Below, one piece after another: positions 48,796 to 59,797 of a stretch of DNA of 64,000 nt (its first letter is position 1; the number at the start of each line of letters is the position of its first letter). The notes under the pieces are model-generated. The model was given only the letters and a program-made list of their open reading frames with translations, searched no databases and was not told the origin of the DNA. The stretch spans positions 1-64,000 of the forward strand of contig JAJDUK010000093.1 in the NCBI GenBank assembly GCA_022826665.1, in the 5' to 3' direction. The DNA is from Alphaproteobacteria bacterium (GTDB lineage: Bacteria > Pseudomonadota > Alphaproteobacteria > UBA828). The position numbers and the translations under genes were made by a program.

Positions 48796-51561
48796 TCAAT
48801 GGGCGTCGGCCCAGCTCGTGCCGGTGCCGATGTCGACGGTGAGTGGCACGTCGAGATGGGCGGCGCTCTCCATCACCTGGGTGACGACGGCGCCGGTCTC
48901 CTCAATTTCCGCCTCGGGCACCTCGAAGACCAGCTCGTCATGCACTTGCAGCAGCATCTGTGCGCCCAGGCCCTCGGCCTTCAGCGCGCCCTGTATCGGT
49001 ATCATCGCGCGCTTGATGACGTCGGCGGCGGCGCCCTGTATCGGTGCGTTGATCGCCGCCCGCTCCGAGAACGCCCGGCGCGCCGGGTTGCGGTCGTTGA
49101 TCCCCGGCAGCCGGCACTTGCGCCCGAAAAGCGTGGTCACGAAGCCTTCCGCATGGGCCACCTTCTTGGTGCGTTCCATGTAGTCCTTGATGCCGGGATA
49201 CTGCGTGAAATAGGCCTCTATAAGTCGCTTGGCCTCGGCCTGGGGGACGCCGATCTGGCGCGCCAGTCCGAAGGCGCTGATGCCGTAGATGATCCCGAAG
49301 TTGATCGCCTTGGCCGAGCGACGAACCATCGGGTCCATGCCCTCCAGCGGCAGGTCGAACACTTGGCTCGCGGTCAGCGCGTGGATGTCGGTCCCATCGC
49401 GAAACGCATCCTTGAGCGCCTCGACGCCTGCGACGTGGGCGAGGATGCGAAGCTCGATCTGCGAATAGTCGGCGGAGAGCAGCACATGGCCCGGCGCTGC
49501 GACGAAGGCGCGGCGGATGCGCCGGCCTTCCTCGGTGCGGATCGGGATGTTCTGCAGATTGGGATCGTTGGAGGAGAGCCGCCCCGTGTTGGCGGCGGTC
49601 ATCGTGTAGGTGGTGTGGACGCGCCGGGTTCGGGGATCGATGTGCTCGACCAGCGCATCCGTGTAGGTGCTCTTGAGCTTGGTGAGCTGGCGCCAGTCCA
49701 GCACCCGCGCCGGCAGGTCGTGACCCTGGGCCGCAAGCTCTTCGAGGATGTCGGCACCGGTGCTGTAGGCGCCCGACTTGCCCTTGCGTCCGCCCTGGAG
49801 CCCCATCTCCTCGAACAGCACCTCGCCTAGCTGCTTGGGCGAGCCGATGGTGAAGGGATGGCCGGCGAGCGCATGAATCTCGCTCTCCAGCGTCTCGATC
49901 CGGCCGGCGAAATCCTCGGACAGCGCAACGAGCTCGCCCTGGTCGACCAGGATGCCGGCGGACTCCATCTGCGCCAGCACCGCGATCAGCGGGCGCTCGA
50001 TCCGCTCGAAGACCGTCGTGAGACGGTCGGCGACGAGGCGCGGCCGCAGCACCCTGTGCAGGCGCAACGCGAGGTCGGTGTGCGCCGCCGCCGTGTCCCG
50101 AAGCGCCTCGGGCGGAACCGCGTCGATGGAGACCTTGTTGCGCCCGCTGCCGAGCACGTCGGCCAGCGCTGGCGCCGGGCGGTCGAGGTGGATGCGCGTG
50201 AGATCGTCGAGCGCGTGGTTGTGCAGGCTGCCGTCGAGCACCCAGGACGCGAGCATCGGGTCGTCGATCGGGCCGACTGCGCCGTTCTCCCGCGTCAGCA
50301 GACGCAGGGTGCGCTTTATGTCGAGTCCGACCTTGAGGACACCGGGCTCGGCCAGCACGGGCGCAAGAATGGTGAGCGCCTCGTCAGGACTCAGTTGCGG
50401 GGCCGCTTGCTCCGCTCCGATCAGGTCGGGGCCCACGTGGCCGAGGGGCACGTAGCAAGCCTCGCCGGGTGCGGTGCCGAGTGCGAGACCGACGAGGCCG
50501 GCACCCTCCGCCGATCCGTCCGCCACGAATGGCTCCAGCGCCAGCACGCCGCTCGCGCGGGCCTTGTCCGCCCAACCAGCGAGCGTGTCGGCATCGGTCA
50601 CCAGCGGATAGGTGTCAGGGAGGGGGGCCGTCTCCTCCGGTTCCGCCTCCTCCTCGGCCAACGTCGCCTCTCCGTCATCGGGGTCGAGCCGGGCAGCGAT
50701 CGATCGGAATCCGTTTTCCTGGAAGAAGGCGCGTAGCGCGCCCGGCTCGGGTTGCCGACGTGCGAGCGCCTCAAGCGGCGTCGGCAGAGGCGCATCCCGG
50801 CGCAACGTCACGAGATCGCGGGAGATGCGCGCCATCTCGGCGTGCTCGATCAGGTTCTGGCGCCGCTTGGGCTGCTTGATCTCTTCTGCGCGCTCCAGCA
50901 GTTGGTCGAGATCGCCGTAATCGTTGATGAGCTGCGCCGCCGTCTTAACACCGATGCCGGGGACGCCCGGCACGTTGTCGGTGCTGTCTCCGGCAAGCGC
51001 CTGCACGTCGATCACCCGCTCAGGCCCAACGCCGAAGCGCTCTCGCACCTGCTCGGGGCCGATCTCGCGATTCTTGAAGTAGTCGTACATGACCACGGAG
51101 TCGCCCTCGACGAGCTGCATCAGGTCCTTGTCGGCGGAGACGATGGTGACCCGCGCGCCCTCTGCCCGCGCGGCGTCAGCGTAGGCTGCAATCAAGTCAT
51201 CCGCCTCGAAGCCCTCGAGCTCGATCGACGCTAGGTTGAAGGCGGCGGCGGCCTCGCGCACGAGCGGGAACTGCGGAATCAGTTCCTCCGGTGTCTCGCC
51301 CCGGTTCGCCTTGTAGGGCTCATAGATTTCGTTGCGGAAGGTGAGCCGCGCGGTGTCGAAGATCACCGCAGCGTGGTCCGCATCGGTCTCGCGCAGAATC
51401 TTCCAGAGCATGTTGGAGAAGCCGAGCACCGCATTCACCGGCGTGCCGTCGGAGCGGGTCAGCGGCGGCAACGCGTGGAACGCGCGAAAGATGAAACCCG
51501 AGCCGTCGATCAGGTAGAGGTGGCGAAGTTCGCTCGCTTCGGCGGAGGTGTCGTCGTTCAC
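48796..51561 (-). CDS. polA: DNA polymerase I with an eroded proofreading site
   Basis: A 921-residue Pol I. The 5'-3' exonuclease/flap domain (about 12-290) and polymerase domain (about 515-921) are intact, the latter with SADYSQIELRILAH (695-708), RRSAKAINFGIIYG and LQVHDELVFEVP. In the middle 3'-5' exonuclease-like domain (about 315-510) the usual acidic residues are missing: the DTET motif reads LEPF (342-345), the KYD motif reads KRT (416-418), and the YAAED motif reads TAAAH (490-494). It should polymerise and process Okazaki fragments but probably not proofread. Confidence 0.95.
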   Translation of the reverse strand: MNDDTSAEASELRHLYLIDGSGFIFRAFHALPPLTRSDGTPVNAVLGFSNMLWKILRETDADHAAVIFDTARLTFRNEIYEPYKANRGETPEELIPQFPLVREAAAAFNLASIELEGFEADDLIAAYADAARAEGARVTIVSADKDLMQLVEGDSVVMYDYFKNREIGPEQVRERFGVGPERVIDVQALAGDSTDNVPGVPGIGVKTAAQLINDYGDLDQLLERAEEIKQPKRRQNLIEHAEMARISRDLVTLRRDAPLPTPLEALARRQPEPGALRAFFQENGFRSIAARLDPDDGEATLAEEEAEPEETAPLPDTYPLVTDADTLAGWADKARASGVLALEPFVADGSAEGAGLVGLALGTAPGEACYVPLGHVGPDLIGAEQAAPQLSPDEALTILAPVLAEPGVLKVGLDIKRTLRLLTRENGAVGPIDDPMLASWVLDGSLHNHALDDLTRIHLDRPAPALADVLGSGRNKVSIDAVPPEALRDTAAAHTDLALRLHRVLRPRLVADRLTTVFERIERPLIAVLAQMESAGILVDQGELVALSEDFAGRIETLESEIHALAGHPFTIGSPKQLGEVLFEEMGLQGGRKGKSGAYSTGADILEELAAQGHDLPARVLDWRQLTKLKSTYTDALVEHIDPRTRRVHTTYTMTAANTGRLSSNDPNLQNIPIRTEEGRRIRRAFVAAPGHVLLSADYSQIELRILAHVAGVEALKDAFRDGTDIHALTASQVFDLPLEGMDPMVRRSAKAINFGIIYGISAFGLARQIGVPQAEAKRLIEAYFTQYPGIKDYMERTKKVAHAEGFVTTLFGRKCRLPGINDRNPARRAFSERAAINAPIQGAAADVIKRAMIPIQGALKAEGLGAQMLLQVHDELVFEVPEAEIEETGAVVTQVMESAAHLDVPLTVDIGTGTSWADAH

Positions 51562-51698
51562 GGTCGGTGCTCCGGCTTCCGGACGGTAACGGAGTGGCCT
51601 TGCGGTGGGCGGTGCGCGCCACTATGCCACGCGGGCCGGCCCCCGCACAGCAAGCCGGCGGCCTCCCGTCACCAACCGCTGGCAATCGAGATCCGCCC

Positions 51699-52868
51699 GT
51701 GACCGCCCCCAGCGCTCCCGTCCCCTATGCGGCTCCGCGCATCTCCGCCTTCTACGCGGCCTACTTCCTGGTGGCCGGGGTGGCGCTGCCGTTCTGGCCT
51801 CTTTTCCTGCAGGCGCGCGGGCTCTCCGTGACGGAGATCGGGCTGATGCTGGGGCTCACGCTGATGCTGCGTGCCGCCGCCGGCCCCTTTATCGGCCGCT
51901 TCGCCGACCGCCGCGACAGCACGCGTGGGCCGCTCGTCGCCTGCGCGCTGACCGTGCTGCTCGTCGCCGTCGCCTTTTACTGGACCTGGGGCTTCTGGCC
52001 GATCTTCATCGTCAGCACCGTCTTCACGCTGGTCTACGCCGGCGTCCTGCCGTTGGGGGAAACCATCGCACTCCGCACCGTCTCCGCCGAGTCGGGCTAC
52101 GGCCGCGTGCGGCTCTGGGGCTCGGTTTCGTACCTGGTGGCGGCTGCGGTGGGCGGTGCGGTGTTGGAGGTTGCGGAGGTGCCGTCCGCCGAGGTCATCG
52201 TCACCATGATCCTCGCGACCATCGTGGTGATGATTGCCGGCTCGCTTGCGATGCCCGACCGTCGGGGCGGCAGCGCGCCGCCAGCGGCGCCCATCATGAG
52301 CGTGCTGAGAGAGCGGCAGTTTCGCCTGATGGTTTACGCCACCACCGCGATCCACGGCGCGCACGCGGTGTTCTACGGCTTCTCGACTCTCCACTGGCTC
52401 GCGTCTGGGATCTCGGAGTGGGTGATCGGACTCTTGTGGGCGGGCGGGGTCGTCGCTGAGGTGATCCTCTTCGCATGGAACGCGCCGCTCGTCCGCCGCA
52501 TCGGGCCAGTCGGGCTCCTGGGCGCGGGGGCGGTGGCCGGAGTCGTGCGCTGGGCCGTACTGGCGCTGACGACGGAGGTTTGGGCGCTGGCGCTTGCCCA
52601 GTGCCTGCACGCCTTCACCTTCGGCGCGATGCACTTGGGGGCAATGGTCTTCATTGCGCGAACGGTGCCCGCCGGATCGGCAAACACGGCGCAGGCGCTG
52701 TTTGCCGCCACGACCAACGGTCTGGGTCTGGGCGCCGGGCTCCTGCTCGCAGGCCTGCTCTACGCCGCCTGGGGCGCCAATGCCTACTGGGTGTGCGCAG
52801 CGGTCTCCGGCCTGGGTTTCATCGCAGTGCTGGCGATGCGCCGCCCCGGACGGGAGGGGACTGTCTAG
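51699..52868 (+). CDS. MFS transporter of the HcaT-like (MFS_1_like) group
   Basis: This 389-residue membrane protein has about twelve hydrophobic helices. FYAAYFLVAGVALPFWPLFL and GRFADRRDST (the loop 2-3 MFS motif) are typical of the group that includes the 3-phenylpropionate transporter HcaT, and YGRVRLWGSVSYL is conserved there too. The GTG at 51699 was chosen because the conserved N terminus starts soon after it and no ATG is closer. Substrate unknown. It is divergent from polA and overlaps the stop of the next minus-strand gene by four bases. Confidence 0.85.
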   Translation: MTAPSAPVPYAAPRISAFYAAYFLVAGVALPFWPLFLQARGLSVTEIGLMLGLTLMLRAAAGPFIGRFADRRDSTRGPLVACALTVLLVAVAFYWTWGFWPIFIVSTVFTLVYAGVLPLGETIALRTVSAESGYGRVRLWGSVSYLVAAAVGGAVLEVAEVPSAEVIVTMILATIVVMIAGSLAMPDRRGGSAPPAAPIMSVLRERQFRLMVYATTAIHGAHAVFYGFSTLHWLASGISEWVIGLLWAGGVVAEVILFAWNAPLVRRIGPVGLLGAGAVAGVVRWAVLALTTEVWALALAQCLHAFTFGAMHLGAMVFIARTVPAGSANTAQALFAATTNGLGLGAGLLLAGLLYAAWGANAYWVCAAVSGLGFIAVLAMRRPGREGTV

Positions 52869-53050
52869 TGGCCGCCGGTGCCGACCGCGCCTTCCTTCAG
52901 GACGAAGCGGCGGTCGCAATAGGGGCAGTCGATGGCCCCGTTGGATTCGAGATTGAGGAACACGCGCGGATGGCCGAGCGCTCCACCACCGCCATTGCAT
53001 GAGACGACCGTGTCTTCGACCTCGATGATCTCGGGCGGATCGATGGTCAC
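52865..53050 (-). CDS. Small zinc-finger (CHCC-type) protein
   Basis: A 61-residue protein with ligands arranged Cys-X7-His-X14-Cys-X2-Cys (SCNGG, GHPRVFLNL, DCPYCDRRF), the zf-CHCC pattern shared with the NDUFS6-like accessory subunit of complex I. The GTG start at 53050 has AGGGA six to seven bases upstream and starts the conserved sequence; the frame continues upstream without similarity. Small, but the motif is diagnostic. Confidence 0.87.
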   Translation of the reverse strand: MTIDPPEIIEVEDTVVSCNGGGGALGHPRVFLNLESNGAIDCPYCDRRFVLKEGAVGTGGH

Positions 53051-53238
53051 GGGCCGTCCCTCGTCAATTCCTGCTGCTCCTGGCCGCCATTTGACCGAAG
53101 CGGCGGGGCGATGATACCCATTGCCCGCCGCCATTCAACCGGGCGTCGCCGCCCAATCCGGCGCCATCCACTCCGCCACGAGCCCCGCCTGGAGAGCATC
53201 GTCCTGCATCCGACACACGCCCACGACGAGTCCGCGCC

Positions 53239-54135
53239 ATGAGCGAGGCGATCCCCTATGTCCGGGATCTCGACTTCACCTATGGCAAGGTGGCGCAGGT
53301 CTCCCCGTTGATCCGCCGGGTCATCGCGCACAACCCGAGCGTCTTCACCTTCCACGGCACCGGCACCTACATCGTGGGGCGGGGCAATGTGGCGATCATC
53401 GATGCCGGCCCTGACCTCGCCGACCATGTCGATGCCGTGCTCGCCGCCGTGCGCGGCGAGACCGTGACGCATCTCGTTGTGACCCACACCCACATCGATC
53501 ATTCGCCGGCGACACGCCACATCAAGGCCGCGACCGGGGCGCCGAGCTACGGCTTTGGCCCGCACGGGGGCGGGGAGGGGCCGGCGGTCGAAGAGGGTGC
53601 GGACCGTGACTTCGTGCCGGATCACCGGATCGAGGACGGTGTGTCGATCGAAGGCGAAGGCTGGACTCTGGAGGCGGTACACACGCCGGGCCACACCTCG
53701 AACCACCTCTGCTTCATGCTGGCGGAAGAGCGGGCGCTCTTCTCGGGCGATCACGTGATGGGGTGGTCGACCACGGTGGTCTCGCCGCCGGATGGCGACA
53801 TGGGTGCCTACATGGCCTCGCTGGAGAAGCTCAAGGCGCGTGACGAGGTGACCTACTGGCCCACGCATGGGCCTCCGATTCCCCGGCCGCAGCGCTACGT
53901 TGGCAAGCTGCACGCTCACCGGCGCCAACGCGAAGCGGAGATCCTATCCGCCGTCGCGGACGGCGCGGCGACCATTCCAGAGATTGTGGCCCTGCGCTAT
54001 CGGGGGCTCGACCCGCGCCTGCGCCCCGCAGCCGCCCGCACCGTACTTGCCCACCTGATTCATCTGGTCGAGAGTGGGCGTGCCGCTTGCGCTGGCGAGC
54101 CGGATGAGGACGCGCGCTACCGTGCAGTCGTTTAG
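53239..54135 (+). CDS. MBL-fold metallo-hydrolase, LACTB2-like
   Basis: This 298-residue protein has the metal motif THTHIDHSPAT (HxHxDH), a further ligand histidine in VHTPGHTSNHLCF, the bridging aspartate in FSGDHVMGW and a C-terminal histidine in YWPTHGPPI. A winged-helix-like C-terminal region (about 230-285) is typical of LACTB2-type hydrolases, some of which act on RNA and others on thioesters. No clear operon partner. Confidence 0.9.
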   Translation: MSEAIPYVRDLDFTYGKVAQVSPLIRRVIAHNPSVFTFHGTGTYIVGRGNVAIIDAGPDLADHVDAVLAAVRGETVTHLVVTHTHIDHSPATRHIKAATGAPSYGFGPHGGGEGPAVEEGADRDFVPDHRIEDGVSIEGEGWTLEAVHTPGHTSNHLCFMLAEERALFSGDHVMGWSTTVVSPPDGDMGAYMASLEKLKARDEVTYWPTHGPPIPRPQRYVGKLHAHRRQREAEILSAVADGAATIPEIVALRYRGLDPRLRPAAARTVLAHLIHLVESGRAACAGEPDEDARYRAVV

Positions 54136-54150
54136 CGGAAAGACTGGTCT

Positions 54151-54942
54151 CTAGCGGGCACGCTTCTTAGGCGGCGAATCGTGGAACTCCTTGACCTGGG
54201 CGAAGGCGGCGCCCTGGAGCAGCTTCACATCCTGGCCGCAGACGACCAGGTCGTAGCCGCGTTCGAACGTCCATTTGACTGACTTGCCGGGGCGCGTGAC
54301 CGTCGCGAGCAGCTTTCCCGTCGCCCGCATCTTGCGCTCGGCCTTCTGGATCAGCCGGATCACTTTCGGCTCCTTCATGTCCAGCATGTGGCCGATGCTC
54401 GCGGAGATGTCGCTCGGCCCCAGGAACAGCATGTCGACGCCATCGACGGCCGCGATTTCCTCGATGTTGTCGATCGCCTCCTCGGTCTCGATCTGGCAGG
54501 CGACCAGTAACTCCTGCGGCATTGCCGCGCGATAATCCGCGATCCGAGAACCCCAGCCGGAGCAACGCGCGGCGTGCGGTGCCACCCCGCGCACACCTTC
54601 CGTCGGAAAGCGACAGGCGGCGACCGCCGCCTCGGCCTCAGCGGCGTTCTGCACGTATGGCACGACGACGCCCATCACGCCGATGTCGAGGGCACGCTTG
54701 ATGTAAACCATGTCGTTCCACGGCACGCGCATCATCGGAGTGGCTCCGGACGCTGCCGCTGCCTGCATCAGGCTGATGGCGTTGAGGAGGTCGCCCGGCC
54801 CGTGCTCGTGATCCATGATGACCGTGTCGTAGCCGGCGTTGGCGACGACTTCGGCGGCAATGGGGCTGCCCATCGCGAGCCAGGCGCCCAATGCGGGCTC
54901 GCCCGCGAGCATCTTTCTCTTGCAGCGGTTCTCGACGGTCAT
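54151..54942 (-). CDS. HpcH/HpaI-family aldolase
   Basis: A 263-residue class II pyruvate aldolase-type TIM barrel. GAWLAMGSPIAAEVVANAG, VIMDHEHGPGD, CQIETEEAIDNIEEI (metal-binding glutamate) and LFLGPSDISASIG (metal-binding aspartate region) match the family, which cleaves 2-oxo-4-hydroxy acids to pyruvate and an aldehyde. ATG 54942 has GGAGG nine bases upstream; the ATG at 54966 is the alternative. Confidence 0.9.
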   Translation of the reverse strand: MTVENRCKRKMLAGEPALGAWLAMGSPIAAEVVANAGYDTVIMDHEHGPGDLLNAISLMQAAAASGATPMMRVPWNDMVYIKRALDIGVMGVVVPYVQNAAEAEAAVAACRFPTEGVRGVAPHAARCSGWGSRIADYRAAMPQELLVACQIETEEAIDNIEEIAAVDGVDMLFLGPSDISASIGHMLDMKEPKVIRLIQKAERKMRATGKLLATVTRPGKSVKWTFERGYDLVVCGQDVKLLQGAAFAQVKEFHDSPPKKRAR

Positions 54943-55065
54943 GCGCGGCGCCTCCCAATGGTGCAATGAGCGAGGGTGAGGGGACTCCCATCGGCCCAGA
55001 ACACACGGGCAATGGGCGCGGCCGGTTCTACCACGGCCTGCGCGGGCGGGACAGGCGGCGCAGGA
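54943..55065. other. Intergenic region after lon
   Basis: Inverted segments GGCCG and CGGCC (about 55020-55045) could form an imperfect GC-rich hairpin downstream of lon on the minus strand, but no T-run follows. It also contains the promoter region of the aldolase gene. Nothing else is supported. Confidence 0.3.
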
Positions 55066-57516
55066 TTAAGAAACGGGGGGAGGGACCGGTGTCTCGTGGC
55101 CGCCGAGCGGAGGCAGGATACTCACGTCTGGGTCGTCATCCGAGGCGGCGAGTTCGCCAAGAGCCTCGTCGTCCTCGTCGGTCCATTCGATGGGCACGAG
55201 CGGCCCGGTCAGCGCGTGCTTCAGGATGTCATCCATCGAATCGACCGAGACGATGGTGAGGTCCTTCTTCACGTTGTCCGGAATGTCGTCGAGATCCTTC
55301 TCGTTCTCCTGCGGAATCAGGACCGTCGTGAGCCCGCCCCGCAGGGCGGCCAGCATCTTCTCCTTGAGGCCGCCGATCGGCAGCACGCGCCCGCGCAGCG
55401 TAATCTCGCCCGTCATCGCGATCGACTTCTTGACCGGGACGCCCGTCAGCACCGAGACGATGGAAGTCACCATGGCGACACCGGCGGAGGGGCCGTCCTT
55501 GGGCGTCGCGCCCTCTGGCACGTGAACGTGGATGTCGCGCTTGCTGAGGATCGTCGGCTTGATGCCGAACTCGACCGCGCGCGACTTGACGTAGCTCTCG
55601 GCCGCTTGAACGGACTCGCGCATCACGTCGCCGAGCTTGCCGGTGGAGATCACCCGGCCCTTGCCCGGCAGCGTCACCGATTCGATGGAAAGCAGCTCGC
55701 CGCCGACCTCGGTCCAAGCGAGACCGGTCGTGACGCCCACCATGTCCTCGTGCTCGGCCTCGCCGTAGCGGTACTTGCGGATGCCGGCATACTTCTTGAG
55801 ATTGCGCCGGGTGACGCGGACCTTTTCCCGTCCCTCCGCGACAATTTCCCGAGTCGCCTTGCGGGCCAGATTGGCGAGCTCCCGCTCCAGATTTCGCACA
55901 CCCGCCTCGCGGGTGTAGTAGCGAATCAGGTCGAGCAGCGCCTCAGCCGAGATCGACCACTCGCCCTTCTTGAGCGCATGCGCCTTGGCCTGCTTCGGGA
56001 TTAGGTGGCGCTTGGCGATCTGGACCTTTTCGTCCTCGGTGTAGCCGGGAATGCGAATGGTCTCCATCCGGTCGAGCAGGGCCGGCGCCATCCTGAGCGT
56101 GTTGGCCGTAGTGATGAACATCACGTCCGAAAGGTCGTAGTCGACCTCGAGATAGTGGTCGTTGAACGTGTTGTTCTGCTCGGGGTCCAGCACCTCCAGC
56201 AGGGCGGACGCGGGGTCGCCCCGGAAGTCGGCGCCCATCTTGTCGACTTCGTCGAGGAGGAAGAGCGGGTTGGACGACTTCGCCTTCTTCATCGACTGGA
56301 TGATCTTGCCCGGCAGCGAGCCGATGTAGGTACGACGATGCCCGCGAATCTCGGCCTCGTCGCGCACGCCACCGAGCGAGAAGCGCACGAAGTTGCGCCC
56401 AGTCGCGCGTGCCACCGACTTGCCGAGGGAGGTCTTGCCGACTCCGGGCGGGCCGACGAGACAAAGGATCGGCCCCTTCATCTTCCGCGCCCGCTGCTGG
56501 ACCGCGAGATACTCCAGGATCCGCTCCTTGACCTTCTCCAGCCCGTAGTGGTCGTCGTTGAGGATCTTCTCGGCGTTCTTGATGTCCTTCTTGATCCGGG
56601 TGCGCTTCTTCCACGGGATCGAGAGTATCCAGTCGAGGTAGTTGCGGACCACCGTGGCCTCGGCCGACATCGGGCTCATGGAGCGGAGCTTCTTGACCTC
56701 CGCCAGCGCCTTTTCCCTCGCCTCTTTGCTGAGCTTGGTGGCCTTGATCCGTGCCTCGAACTCGGCGGCCTCGTCGCGCCCGTCCTCGCCTTCGCCAAGC
56801 TCCTTCTGGATCGCCTTCATCTGCTCGTTCAGGTAGTATTCGCGCTGCGTTTTCTCCATCTGACGCTTGACGCGCGAGCGGATGCGCTTCTCCACCTGGA
56901 GCACCCCGATCTCGCCTTCCATCAGCGAGATCACGCGCTCCAGCCGACCGCCGACCGAGCCGATCTCCAGCAGCTCCTGCTTCTCATCCAGCTTGATCGA
57001 GAGGTGCGAGGCGATGGTGTCCGCGAGCTTGCTCGGTTCCTCGATCTGGTTCACCGAGACCAGAACCTCCGGCGGCACCTTCTTGTTGAGCTTCACATAT
57101 TGCTCGAACTGGCTCGCCACCGAGCGGCTGAGCGCCTCGAGCTCGCCGGCATCGCCCTCGTCTTCCTCCATCTTTTCGGCTCGCGCTTCGAAGAACGCCG
57201 GATTCTCGCGGAACTCGACGATCCGCGCGCGAGCGCCGCCCTCTACCAGCACCTTGACCGTGCCGTCCGGCAGCTTGAGGAGCTGAAGCACCGAGCCGAC
57301 CACGCCGACGGAATGGATGTCCTTCGGCGCGGGGTCGTCCTGGGAAGCGTTTTTCTGCGCAACGAGAAGGATTTGCTTGTCGTCCTTCATCACGGTTTCG
57401 AGTGCCGCGACCGACTTTTCGCGGCCGACGAACAGCGGCACGATCATGTGCGGAAACACGACGATGTCCCTCAGCGGCAGGACCGGGTAGCTCGGAAGAG
57501 ACGAAACGTCCAGCAT
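55066..57516 (-). CDS. lon: ATP-dependent protease Lon
   Basis: An 816-residue LonA. The N-terminal substrate domain (about 8-205) precedes a coiled region, Walker [16 protein letters not shown], Walker [12 protein letters not shown], and the protease domain with catalytic serine in [10 protein letters not shown] and lysine in [14 protein letters not shown]. It degrades misfolded and regulatory proteins. It follows clpX by 102 bases, matching the tig-clpP-clpX-lon order. Confidence 0.97.
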   Translation of the reverse strand: MLDVSSLPSYPVLPLRDIVVFPHMIVPLFVGREKSVAALETVMKDDKQILLVAQKNASQDDPAPKDIHSVGVVGSVLQLLKLPDGTVKVLVEGGARARIVEFRENPAFFEARAEKMEEDEGDAGELEALSRSVASQFEQYVKLNKKVPPEVLVSVNQIEEPSKLADTIASHLSIKLDEKQELLEIGSVGGRLERVISLMEGEIGVLQVEKRIRSRVKRQMEKTQREYYLNEQMKAIQKELGEGEDGRDEAAEFEARIKATKLSKEAREKALAEVKKLRSMSPMSAEATVVRNYLDWILSIPWKKRTRIKKDIKNAEKILNDDHYGLEKVKERILEYLAVQQRARKMKGPILCLVGPPGVGKTSLGKSVARATGRNFVRFSLGGVRDEAEIRGHRRTYIGSLPGKIIQSMKKAKSSNPLFLLDEVDKMGADFRGDPASALLEVLDPEQNNTFNDHYLEVDYDLSDVMFITTANTLRMAPALLDRMETIRIPGYTEDEKVQIAKRHLIPKQAKAHALKKGEWSISAEALLDLIRYYTREAGVRNLERELANLARKATREIVAEGREKVRVTRRNLKKYAGIRKYRYGEAEHEDMVGVTTGLAWTEVGGELLSIESVTLPGKGRVISTGKLGDVMRESVQAAESYVKSRAVEFGIKPTILSKRDIHVHVPEGATPKDGPSAGVAMVTSIVSVLTGVPVKKSIAMTGEITLRGRVLPIGGLKEKMLAALRGGLTTVLIPQENEKDLDDIPDNVKKDLTIVSVDSMDDILKHALTGPLVPIEWTDEDDEALGELAASDDDPDVSILPPLGGHETPVPPPVS

Positions 57517-57618
57517 TGTTCCTCGTGCGCCTTGCGATTGCGCGTCAGAGCGGTAGCCGATACCGCGGCGCGCCCGCAGGTAAGGTAAGTACGGCGGCGC
57601 AGCCGTTCAAGCGGTCAC

Positions 57619-58887
<1,269 letters not shown>

Positions 58888-59110
58888 GTCCGCTCCGTGC
58901 CGTCGCTTGCGGAGACGCGCCCGCCTAAACCGCCGTTAAGCTCGCGACGCTCTTCTCCAGACAACCAGGACCCCGTGAGGTTGGCAAACACCCCGGCCCG
59001 TGTCTAGGCCGAACATTCGGTGATTTCGAGACCCAATATCTAGTGCCTCCCGGCCTAAGTTTTCGGGTTAAATGCACCACGCGGCAGCCTGCTCCAGCCA
59101 CCTGCGGACT
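58888..59110. other. clpP-clpX intergenic region
   Basis: About 223 bases separate clpP from clpX on the same strand. The gap is longer than others in this cluster and likely holds a clpX promoter, but I see no convincing -35/-10 or heat-shock box and no hairpin with a T-run. Confidence 0.35.
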
Positions 59111-59770
59111 CTAGCTTCCCTTCTTGGTGCCGCCCTTGGCTCCCGAGTCGTCCGGGGTTTCCGGCCGCCGCGCCACCACATCGTCCACGATACCGAAGTC
59201 CTTGGCTTCGTTAGGAGTCATGAACTTGTCACGTTCCAGGTTTTCTTCGATGATCGCAAGGTCCTGACCGGTATGGCTCACGTAAATTTCGTTGAGACGC
59301 TGGCGCAGCAACAAGATTTCCTTGGCGTGGATCTCGATGTCGGTGGCCTGCCCCTGAAAGCCGCCGGACGGCTGGTGCAGCATGATCCGCGCGTTGGGTA
59401 GCGCGAAGCGCTGCCCAACCGCGCCGGCCGCCAGCAGAAGCGAGCCCATCGAGGCCGCCTGGCCGATGCAGAGTGTGGCCACCGCCGGGCGCACATACTG
59501 CATCGTGTCGTAAATCGCGAGACCCGACGTCACCAGGCCACCGGGGCTGTTGATGTAAACGGAGATGTCCTTGGTCGGGTTCTCCGATTCCAGGAACAAG
59601 AGCTGCGCGGTGACCAGGCTCGCGACCTCATCGCCGATGCCGCCAGTGAGGAAAATGATTCGCTCCTTGAGCAGCCGCGAATAGATGTCGTAGGCACGCT
59701 CGCCCCGGTTGGTTTGCTCCACGACCATCGGCACCAGGGTGTTGGCGTAGGTCTCGACGATATCCGCCAT
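59111..59770 (-). CDS. clpP: ATP-dependent Clp protease proteolytic subunit ClpP
   Basis: A 219-residue serine protease with catalytic serine in [15 protein letters not shown], histidine in [10 protein letters not shown] and aspartate in [13 protein letters not shown]. The start is ATG 59770 ([14 protein letters not shown]). It assembles as a tetradecamer and works with ClpX. It is 27 bases downstream of tig. The C-terminal tail is slightly extended and lysine-rich. Confidence 0.97.
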   Translation of the reverse strand: MADIVETYANTLVPMVVEQTNRGERAYDIYSRLLKERIIFLTGGIGDEVASLVTAQLLFLESENPTKDISVYINSPGGLVTSGLAIYDTMQYVRPAVATLCIGQAASMGSLLLAAGAVGQRFALPNARIMLHQPSGGFQGQATDIEIHAKEILLLRQRLNEIYVSHTGQDLAIIEENLERDKFMTPNEAKDFGIVDDVVARRPETPDDSGAKGGTKKGS

Positions 59771-59797
59771 GACGCTCTCCTTATTCAGCGGGGCGGA

